Shown here piece by piece: positions 53,982 through 61,161 of a stretch of DNA of 64,000 nucleotides. The stretch is from Trichococcus patagoniensis (GTDB lineage: Bacteria; Bacillota; Bacilli; Lactobacillales; Aerococcaceae): positions 62,001-126,000 of the forward strand of contig NZ_QAOM01000003.1 of assembly GCF_003051085.1 (NCBI RefSeq), read 5' to 3'. A program made the position numbers and the translations under genes. Numbering within the stretch: the stretch's first letter is position 1; each line of letters begins with the position of its first letter. The notes below the pieces were generated by a model. The model was not told where the DNA came from. It worked only from the letters and a program-made list of their open reading frames with translations, and did not search any database.

Positions 53982-55625
53982 TTACAGAGACTGGACAATC
54001 TGGTCAAATGCATGGATGGCTTCATCCGGAAGCGGACAGTCTGGATGTTCTTGGTTGAACGACTGCAGGAACTCCGTGCGCATCGTCATCCGTTCTTTGA
54101 CCAGTTTCTTGTAATTCTCGTCTTCCAACGGCGGTTCATAGCCTGGCACATCCAAGTATGCCAAACCGGTCCCGTCCCCGAAAGGTTTGAATACAGCGGT
54201 CTCTTCGACGATGCTTTCGATTACGCCGAGTGTGATATCTTTGGTGATGTCCTTATTCAGGAAAGCGCCGGTATTGATGATATAGCAATCCACTGCTTCT
54301 TTGCTCAGCAGGGCTTTAAAATCTTCGTAATCTTCGATCAACGGGTAGACGCGGAATGGATTGGCATAAGGTTCGATAACCAACCGATCCCGGTCCTCGC
54401 CCTTTCTTGCGGTTTCCGCAGTCGAACGTTTCGTCGCCAACGTGGCTCCAAAAGTGGCGGCAAGTATTGGATCCTCGATTTTGACGAGCGGCGGCAAGGC
54501 GTCATCTTTCATGATCCAGTAAATGCCCTCGATCGCCGAATGGAACTTGTCCACTCTATCAGGTGTCACATAACGGGACTTGACGGTCCGGCCGTTGCCG
54601 TTGCGGATATCCTCCGTCACCAATACACGTTTCCCGTCCACGTCCTTCGTCACACCGACGTTCTGTGCCGTCAAGAAATATTCCTGCTCAGGATGGTCGG
54701 CCGGATAATCCTGCGTCTTGTCGAAGTAGGCAGGCTCCAGCGCAATCGAGGACCCGTCAAGCAGATCGATGATGAAGGCATCGTCGTGCAAAACCTTCAC
54801 TTTGTATTTTCCGTTGTGCTTCGAATGCGTCAGGGTCGATTTGCCTGAACCGGACAGACCGAAGAACGCAAAGACGCGTTTCTTGTCTTCCAATACAAAT
54901 TTCTTCAGGCCGCCATGGCAGGAAGCATACCCGTTGCGATGCGCGGTACCCCATGCCAATGACAGCGTGCCTTTTTTGAATTCCCCAAAGTACTGCATGC
55001 CCAAAATGCAAGCAACGTTATGATCAGGTTCAAAGTAGGCAAGACCCAGCGGATAATCGGGATGGCGCCAGTCAGGATCCGTATAGATGTAGATATCCCC
55101 TTCATCATATTTTTTTGAATGCGCGTACAATTCATTGTACGTGTCATTGGCCCACTGGAAGTTCAACAACCAAGAATACAGATTATTTTCGTTCCCTTCC
55201 GGAAATGCGATATGCGCTTTGATGATGAACGCTTCATCCAAGCCGACATAGCCGGTTGTCTGGTGGTATTTCTTGGTACGGTTCTGGTAAATGACTTCAC
55301 GGACTATCGCGAACAATTGCTCGTCTTCCGCTTTGTCCTCGCCAACAATCCTTCTTGCTTTAGCGGTCCGTCCGACTATTTTGCCACCGTTTTCGACCAG
55401 CACTTTGGCATCTTCAGGCAGGCCCAATTTAGCCGTCTCTTTGATGGGAAGGTCGGTTACGATGACCCCTGGCGATACTTTAGCCAATTCATAGGCTTCT
55501 GCTAGCGTCGTCACTTCATGCATGTTGCTGCCATAGAAAGCAGTTTCGACTGTTGTGCGTAATTTGGTTAACAATGGATTGGATTTTTTCAATGCCGATC
55601 TTTCGTACATTTCGATTGTTGCCAT
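53982..55625 (-). CDS. pckA: Phosphoenolpyruvate carboxykinase (ATP)
   Basis: 547 aa from ATG 55625 (GGAGGT upstream). Kinase-1a P-loop FFGLSGSGKSTLTH, followed by LHDDAFIIDL and LEPAYFDKTQDYPADHPEQEYF, place it in the ATP-dependent family. Interconverts oxaloacetate + ATP and PEP + CO2. Next to citrate fermentation genes, it could drain oxaloacetate to PEP for biosynthesis or fix CO2. Monocistronic. Confidence 0.95.
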   Translation of the reverse strand: MATIEMYERSALKKSNPLLTKLRTTVETAFYGSNMHEVTTLAEAYELAKVSPGVIVTDLPIKETAKLGLPEDAKVLVENGGKIVGRTAKARRIVGEDKAEDEQLFAIVREVIYQNRTKKYHQTTGYVGLDEAFIIKAHIAFPEGNENNLYSWLLNFQWANDTYNELYAHSKKYDEGDIYIYTDPDWRHPDYPLGLAYFEPDHNVACILGMQYFGEFKKGTLSLAWGTAHRNGYASCHGGLKKFVLEDKKRVFAFFGLSGSGKSTLTHSKHNGKYKVKVLHDDAFIIDLLDGSSIALEPAYFDKTQDYPADHPEQEYFLTAQNVGVTKDVDGKRVLVTEDIRNGNGRTVKSRYVTPDRVDKFHSAIEGIYWIMKDDALPPLVKIEDPILAATFGATLATKRSTAETARKGEDRDRLVIEPYANPFRVYPLIEDYEDFKALLSKEAVDCYIINTGAFLNKDITKDITLGVIESIVEETAVFKPFGDGTGLAYLDVPGYEPPLEDENYKKLVKERMTMRTEFLQSFNQEHPDCPLPDEAIHAFDQIVQSL

Positions 55626-55720
55626 TTGCGACCTCCGTAGTTTTGATGCCTTCATTATAGTATGCTTTTCTGTATTTGTGCTGATTACGATGTGTACTTA
55701 TGATGTGCTTGATATTTTGA

Positions 55721-55785
55721 ACAGTAAAAAAACACTTGCTTGGTATATGAGACTTCATTGCATCCGGGAAGTGTTTTTTCACTGT
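55721..55785. repeat. 17-bp AT-rich inverted repeat upstream of pckA and HTH gene
   Basis: ACAGTAAAAAAACACTT (55721-55737) and AAGTGTTTTTTCACTGT (55769-55785) are complementary but for one base, with a 31-nt loop. It lies between the divergent pckA and HTH genes. Could be a regulatory structure, operator pair or miniature element. Confidence 0.65.
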
Positions 55786-55879
55786 ACTATATTTGGGAGT
55801 ACACAAAAGAAACACCACATCCCGAAAGCTTAATGCTACTATGTAAACAACTAAACAAGTAATAACGGAGGAATGAATA

Positions 55880-56476
55880 ATGCTTACCGTAGCCGAAGCA
55901 GTCAAAATACTCAGCAAAAAAAACATTACCCATTCAGAAGAAATGGTCCGCAGATGGATCCGCAAAGGGAAAATCAAGGATGCTGTAAAATTCAGCAATA
56001 AGGAAGGTTGGTTGATTCCTGAAGATTCATTGGAAGAAGTCATCGCAGCCAAAACCTACATGAATAGCGGCATCAAATCGACTAAGGAATACCGCAAAGG
56101 CTATCAGGATGCCTTGGCGTACATAAAGGAACGGGATTACGAACTGATCAAACAATCTCCACCCGTTTATGAGAAAGAATTCACGATTTATCGGGATGAT
56201 GCCTTGGACTTGGCGGAGGACATGTTGCCGGAAACGCAACTGGTCAACCCTTTCAAAAAATTTGTGGATGATACGCTGTTCAAGTGTAGCCACGCAGAAC
56301 CGCTGTCTTCCATCGTCGTGAAAGTATTGAACAACTGGGTGCTTGTCGAGGATACAAACGACATCTACAATATCGCAAAGCTTCCGAATCTGAACGTGAC
56401 TTTTGAGGACCATCTGACGCGCGCTCTATTGCGTGATCAGTTCAACACATTCAAGAGAACAAGTCTGGCAGTATAA
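55880..56476 (+). CDS. Excisionase/MerR-like helix-turn-helix protein
   Basis: 198 aa. N-terminal LTVAEAVKILSKKNITHSEEMVRRWIRKGKIKDAVKF..GWLIPEDSL is a DNA-binding excisionase-type winged helix. The remaining ~140 residues have no family I recognise (contains KGYQDALAYIKERDYEL). No phage genes adjoin, so it is probably a stand-alone regulator. GGAGG 8 nt before ATG. Its 3' UTR appears to contain the 52-bp repeat array B, since the first terminator lies beyond it. Confidence 0.7.
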   Translation: MLTVAEAVKILSKKNITHSEEMVRRWIRKGKIKDAVKFSNKEGWLIPEDSLEEVIAAKTYMNSGIKSTKEYRKGYQDALAYIKERDYELIKQSPPVYEKEFTIYRDDALDLAEDMLPETQLVNPFKKFVDDTLFKCSHAEPLSSIVVKVLNNWVLVEDTNDIYNIAKLPNLNVTFEDHLTRALLRDQFNTFKRTSLAV

Positions 56477-56494
56477 GTTTAATTCCATAAGCGG

Positions 56495-56731
56495 TTGTCG
56501 GATAACCTGTAAGTATCGGACAAGCGGCACTCGCTTCCACCCGTAGTTGTCGGATAACCTGCAAGTATCGGACAACCGGCACTCGCTTCCACCCGTAGTT
56601 GTCGGATAACCTGCAAGTATCGGACAAGCAGCGCTCGCTTCCATCCGTAGTTGTCGGATAACCCGTCAGTATCGGACAAGCAGCGCTCGCTTTCATCCGT
56701 AGTTGTCGGATAACCCGTAAGTATCGGACAA
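56495..56731. repeat. 52-bp tandem repeat array B (five inverted-repeat units)
   Basis: Units of 29 nt begin at 56495, 56547, 56599, 56651 and 56703, exactly 52 bp apart, each TTGTCGGATAAC...GTATCGGACAA. The arms pair except for one G-G mismatch that all five keep. Linkers of 23 nt (ending CATCCGTAG or CACCCGTAG) are conserved. Starts 19 nt after the HTH gene stop and ends before a terminator, so likely transcribed. Same 29+23 geometry and arm sequence as array A at 30348. Confidence 0.88.
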
Positions 56732-56749
56732 CACCAGTAGCGTGCCCAC

Positions 56750-56804
56750 AAAAGAAAAACATGAAGCTCCCTCGAAAGCGAGGTAGACTCCATGTTTTTC
56801 TTTT
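56750..56804. terminator. Bidirectional terminator after repeat array B
   Basis: 14-bp stem AAAAGAAAAACATG/CATGTTTTTCTTTT with an inner CCTCG/CGAGG stem. It separates the convergent HTH (+) and SHOCT (-) genes. Confidence 0.85.
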
Positions 56805-56843
56805 GCTGTTCTGTATCGCGAATCCGGGGAACCGACTGCCTGT

Positions 56844-57341
56844 TTAGATTTCCGACAGTCTGTCCTTCACGCTCTCGTATTCCTCCTGCGTGATGAGGCC
56901 TTCCGCCAATATTTCTTTTAAGCAGTGGATTTCCTCTTCCAGGTAATCTGACAAAACGGGTTGCGGATTCTTTAAGGAAGTCTCTTTTTCATCCGGACGC
57001 AAGCCTTGGATTTTGTCCAAAACGACATGGAAATGAGGCTCTTGCTTTGCAGCAGAGTTGGTGGACATTTCCACAAACCAGCCATCAAACTTCATCCTTA
57101 ATTCCTCTTTCAGCATCTGCGTGTACTGGATGCTGAACACATCCTCTTTATGTCTATCGTCAGCCATTGCCTTGGATTTGATCAGATATATTTTTTCGTC
57201 GGTCACCAACACATATTTTTTCGGATTCTCTTTCATCCCGAAATGCAGATACTCCCCATCAGAACAGTATTGCTCAGCTAATTGCAGAATAACATCTTGG
57301 CATGTTACGGACACAACTGTCTTCTCACCAATCTTGACCAT
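56844..57341 (-). CDS. Hypothetical protein with C-terminal SHOCT domain
   Basis: 165 aa from ATG 57341 (AAGGAGTGG upstream). The N-terminal ~100 residues resemble a PH-like domain (KKYVLVTDEKIYLIKSKAM, MKFDGWFVEMS). The end, EIHCLKEILAEGLITQEEYESVKDRLSEI, is a SHOCT (short C-terminal) domain, an oligomerisation motif. No function can be assigned. Confidence 0.7.
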   Translation of the reverse strand: MVKIGEKTVVSVTCQDVILQLAEQYCSDGEYLHFGMKENPKKYVLVTDEKIYLIKSKAMADDRHKEDVFSIQYTQMLKEELRMKFDGWFVEMSTNSAAKQEPHFHVVLDKIQGLRPDEKETSLKNPQPVLSDYLEEEIHCLKEILAEGLITQEEYESVKDRLSEI

Positions 57342-57528
57342 GTTACCACTCCTTCTGCTTAATCCCCCGGAAACATCCACTCACTCATTTTCTCGGCCTG
57401 CAGGCTACGCGAATCGGTATCTACGGCTGAAATGCTATACCCTATTATCGCATCCGGAACGATAAAAGTGCTGTTCTTCCGGTGTGCTTCGGCAAGTATT
57501 TCAGTCGCGGAAATCCGTCACAGAAGTA

Positions 57529-57579
57529 CAAAAAAACAGCAGCGCAGAGGACCGGAAAATGGCCTTCACGCTACTGTTC
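57529..57579 (-). terminator. Terminator of M20 peptidase gene
   Basis: Stem AACAGCAGCG/CGCTACTGTT (one mismatch) with an inner GG-CC stem; the minus strand then reads TTTTTTTGT. Confidence 0.75.
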
Positions 57580-57615
57580 TGTTTGATATTTTTTCCTAGT
57601 TGCATCGTTTGGGTT

Positions 57616-58779
57616 TCACGTTACGGAAAGACGATCTGCACTTTCGCAGAACATCTTCCGCCGCCTCATCTCTGCTATGACGGCGGTCAAAAAATCCAAG
57701 CGTTGCAGAATCGACTCTAGCTCAACGTATTCATGTTCGGTATGGAAACCGCTGCCGATAAGACCAATGCTGCAGACCGTCGGGACCCCGACACTGGTAG
57801 TGAAGTTGGCGTCGGATACGCCTCCCGATTTCTTGAACGAAACGAACGTGTCCATTTGCTTGCCAACATCCTCGAAGACGCTCCGCAACGCTTTCGCTCC
57901 CGGCACATCAACCATTGGCGGCCGCTTGCCGATGACTTCGATGTCAATGCCGATCTCCATTTCGGTTGCATGACGCTGCAATTCCTCCAGCATATCAAAG
58001 AAGGCCGTGACGTTCACGGGATTTGAGTAACGGTAGTCCAATTCCATCTGGGCATGCTCGGGGACGACATTCGGCACACTGCCGCCTTGGATAGTGCCCG
58101 CATTGACAGACACACCGGCATCGTAGTCAATCAGGGTATTCATGCGAACGATCCAATAAGCCAATTCGTTGATGGCACTGCGCCCGTCTTGGGGAGCATC
58201 GCCGGCATGGGATGGCCGTCCCTTGAAATGGATTTTCAGTTTTTCGATGCCTTTTCTTTCCTTGATCATCGACCCGTCCGCCTCGCTCGGTTCCATGACG
58301 AAGGCAAACTTGGCAGTTTTCGCTTTCTCGATGATCACTTCGCGGGAATAAAAGGAGCTGATCTCCTCATCCGGATTGTGGATCACACAGATGTTGAGGT
58401 TCGCCTTCAGTTCTTCGGGCAAGTTTTCCAGCAAATAAGCCGTCAACAGGCTGCAGCCTTTCATATCGTAGACACCAGGCCCATAGAGGCGCTCTCCTTC
58501 TATCCTGAAAGGCCGCCTGCTCGCTTCCCCATCCAGGAACACGGTATCGGTGTGGCCGATGAAGAGCAGATCGATGGGTTCGTCCGGAGCATTCATCGCC
58601 ACCAGAACCGGCCCCACCTCCGGACCGACCGAAACCATTTCGGTATGAAAGCCCAGCTGCCGATATTTCTCTTCCAAAAGCGCCGCCACTTCTCGTGTGC
58701 CTGCAGGGTTTCTGCTGCCACTGTCGATATTGACGATCGCCTCCAATTCACGTAAATACTGATTCCTATCGAAGCCCAT
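57616..58779 (-). CDS. M20 family metallopeptidase (glutamate carboxypeptidase-like)
   Basis: 387 aa from ATG 58779, with AAGGGGG 7-8 nt upstream (ATG 58785 is nearly on it). Metal-binding LLFIGHTDTVF, YGPGVYDMKGC, VIHNPDEEISSFYSR and MEPSEADGSM, plus a dimerisation domain with KIHFKGRPSHAGDAPQDGRSA, are those of carboxypeptidase G2/ArgE-like peptidases. Releases a terminal amino acid (often glutamate) from peptides or folates. Monocistronic. Confidence 0.92.
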   Translation of the reverse strand: MGFDRNQYLRELEAIVNIDSGSRNPAGTREVAALLEEKYRQLGFHTEMVSVGPEVGPVLVAMNAPDEPIDLLFIGHTDTVFLDGEASRRPFRIEGERLYGPGVYDMKGCSLLTAYLLENLPEELKANLNICVIHNPDEEISSFYSREVIIEKAKTAKFAFVMEPSEADGSMIKERKGIEKLKIHFKGRPSHAGDAPQDGRSAINELAYWIVRMNTLIDYDAGVSVNAGTIQGGSVPNVVPEHAQMELDYRYSNPVNVTAFFDMLEELQRHATEMEIGIDIEVIGKRPPMVDVPGAKALRSVFEDVGKQMDTFVSFKKSGGVSDANFTTSVGVPTVCSIGLIGSGFHTEHEYVELESILQRLDFLTAVIAEMRRRKMFCESADRLSVT

Positions 58780-58837
58780 AGCCATTCCCCCTTGGCGAAA
58801 TTATAGCATCCACCCCTGTCTAAAATATACCGTTTTT

Positions 58838-58851
58838 TTAAAGCGTTCTCA
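58838..58851 (-). promoter_or_regulatory. Possible cre site upstream of M20 peptidase
   Basis: TTAAAGCGTTCTCA (plus strand) matches TGNAANCGNTNNCA with one mismatch, about 60 nt before the gene. Weak evidence. Confidence 0.3.
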
Positions 58852-59353
58852 AATTAACCCTGACATTGGTTGATGCAAATCATGACATGGGTTATTCCTA
58901 TACCAACTTGAAGCACCCTGGTTGACTTCTTTATAGCATCAATCCGACTGTTGATGTCAGCAAAAATTATTTTTCTTATCTTTCGAAGAGCCCGCAATTC
59001 TCCCAAATGATTAAATGCTTAGGTCACAAACAGTATGGATTATCATACGATAAACAATTTTGAGGAGATAGCTACATCAAGAATATGAATTTGTAAGTAA
59101 ATGGAACGTAAAAAAAATCAAAGGAACTTTTGTACCGATGCCTAAAAAGCCATTTTCTATGATGAATGCTTGGACCAGCAAGAATCTGATATAGAAGGAT
59201 TTGAAATTTTATGCTAGGCACTACCACTGAAGAACGGTTGCTTTTTGTTAGAAGATTATTTAGTTTGAATATTGAATATTATCTTTTCGAATAGTTCTTT
59301 GTATAAATTTAACCTTCAATTGTGTATTCTTTCTCACGTCAGGTATTATTTTG
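58852..59353. other. AT-rich gap with gene debris
   Basis: About 500 nt without an intact gene. At 59072-59191 a 40-codon open stretch on the plus strand (includes KIKGTFVPMPKKPFSMMNAW, no start codon, then TAG) and short open pieces in other frames downstream look like a decayed gene; I do not recognise the family. It marks the edge of the AIPR-helicase module. Confidence 0.4.
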
Positions 59354-61147
59354 TTAAATTTGTCTCTTTAGGATTTGTCCTAATTCCATAAGATTTTCTT
59401 TGACCTTATACGTTGAAGTTACATAGCTAGCAAATCCGGCTACAATATCTTCTAAATATTTTTTATCTGTCTTAAAGAAATTGCTGACACTCGTTACTTG
59501 GTTTGCATTGTATTGCATAGTATATCCATGATTTAAATATTCAACAAAGAGACGTATTAAGAATTCAAATTTATTGTCTATATCATCTTCATGGTAATTT
59601 GAAATAAAAGAGCCATACGTAAAATCTCTTATTTCTAATAATAATGGTTCATTCTTTAATTCAATAATTGAAAAATCTTCGTTTATCAATCGATAAACCA
59701 CTCCAAACAAACCCATAATAACTGTCTTACCATTATTAAATATATTAGATTCATCTACAGAGAATTGACTTACTCCCTTTTCTTTAAACCTCTTACTCAA
59801 ATTATTGTATCTTTCATTTAACTCTATCAAATCTAATAAAAATTCCTTTTTATGAATATCTTTATTATAATTATTCTTGAAAATAGAATTGTAATATTTA
59901 TTATTTGAAAATAATGATTTTTTATTAGATCTTGCAGTTCCTGGTTTTTGATTTACAAAAGAGAAAATTATTTGAGCAAGTTCATCATTTCTAATTTTAA
60001 TTGCATATTTACTTTCAGCTTCAACGCCCCTTTTAATCTCTAATCTGATTTTATGCTCTTTCAACATATTCTGCAGATTTCTCATTTCTGGTGCGTTAGC
60101 TTTTAAATCTTTCGGTTGAATAGGTTTTTGTGAATTTGTAGCTTCGGCAATTTTATTGAAAAATTCTAAGCTACTTTGAGCAGAAAGTTTTTCTTTATTT
60201 TTTAGTATTTTGCACGGAATATAAAAATCATCATTGTTGTTTCCCTTATATTGGCTTATAAGCGTTGTTGTCTGTCCACCGTTAACGATAGAAAAACTGT
60301 ATAGTTTTATTTTGTTCCCATCAGAATAATAATCTTCACATGCGATAGTTAATCCATTATTTAAAAACCAAAAATTATTACGGTCGTTATCAATGGTATT
60401 TTTAATGCCATCATCAACATTCTTATTACGAACGTATCTTCTAATATTTAAATTAAACAAACCTTTTTCACTATATTTATTGTATGTTTTAACTAGTGAC
60501 CTAGCGCTTATGTTTACAAATATCCCTTCCAGTTCATCTGTTTCATACTTTAAGATATTTTTTGGTTGATCAATTATAAGTTCAGTGGAATCCACTGTTT
60601 CAAAATCAGATTTAATTTTATCAACAATATTTTCTAGATCATTCTCGTTAAGAATATCGACATCAGAAACTTTATTCATTGCATCTTCAATTTTACCTAT
60701 CACTTTTTCCTTTGAAAAATTGGATAAGGACGAAAAAATAATTTCGACGTTTCCAGTGTACTCATCAGTTAGTCTATCTAAATCATTTTGAAGCACACTT
60801 TTCAATTTATTATTGTAGTATCCTGTTCTCGACTGCAAAAAGTCTTGAATAGTGTTGGCTGATTTATTTATTTCAGCAACACATTCATTCACATCAATAT
60901 TTTTTGATAATTTATTTTGACCAACCATTACTTTATTTTCATCTTCGTCAAAATAAACAAAATCTATACCTCCGTCATTTGCAGAATCAGTAATTCGTCC
61001 TTCTAACTCATACCATATTTTATCGAGATCAGGTTCTTTATAGCAGTAATATTGTAAAAGTAAGACATTGAATGCTTGTTCACGCGTAAGTGAGACGTCG
61101 TACTTTGCAACTTTTTCTTGAATAAAATCAAGTTCATTCTTAAGCAT
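59354..61147 (-). CDS. AIPR family protein with N-terminal PD-(D/E)XK-like nuclease motif
   Basis: 597 aa. The middle region (FWFLNNGLTIACEDY, SIVNGGQTTTLISQY, FNKIAEATNSQKPIQPKDLKA) matches the AIPR family (abortive infection phage resistance). Near the N-terminus, NDGGIDFVYF followed by VMVGQNKL gives a D62...Q77-x-K79 pattern as in Mrr-like PD-(D/E)XK nucleases. AAAGGGGG before the ATG. It follows the helicase gene by 14 nt in the same direction, so probably co-transcribed. Very AT-rich compared with the helicase gene and the rest of the window, a sign of horizontal acquisition. Probable role: phage defence. Confidence 0.85.
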   Translation of the reverse strand: MLKNELDFIQEKVAKYDVSLTREQAFNVLLLQYYCYKEPDLDKIWYELEGRITDSANDGGIDFVYFDEDENKVMVGQNKLSKNIDVNECVAEINKSANTIQDFLQSRTGYYNNKLKSVLQNDLDRLTDEYTGNVEIIFSSLSNFSKEKVIGKIEDAMNKVSDVDILNENDLENIVDKIKSDFETVDSTELIIDQPKNILKYETDELEGIFVNISARSLVKTYNKYSEKGLFNLNIRRYVRNKNVDDGIKNTIDNDRNNFWFLNNGLTIACEDYYSDGNKIKLYSFSIVNGGQTTTLISQYKGNNNDDFYIPCKILKNKEKLSAQSSLEFFNKIAEATNSQKPIQPKDLKANAPEMRNLQNMLKEHKIRLEIKRGVEAESKYAIKIRNDELAQIIFSFVNQKPGTARSNKKSLFSNNKYYNSIFKNNYNKDIHKKEFLLDLIELNERYNNLSKRFKEKGVSQFSVDESNIFNNGKTVIMGLFGVVYRLINEDFSIIELKNEPLLLEIRDFTYGSFISNYHEDDIDNKFEFLIRLFVEYLNHGYTMQYNANQVTSVSNFFKTDKKYLEDIVAGFASYVTSTYKVKENLMELGQILKRQI

Positions 61148-61161
61148 AAAATGTTCCCCCT

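Noticed and set aside
55880-56476. Prophage excisionase
   Set aside because: The HTH fold fits, but no integrase, attachment site or phage gene lies nearby, and the protein is longer than typical Xis.
56426-56793. Three overlapping minus-strand frames of 72-104 codons
   Set aside because: They are translations of repeat array B in different phases, with no protein family or start signal.
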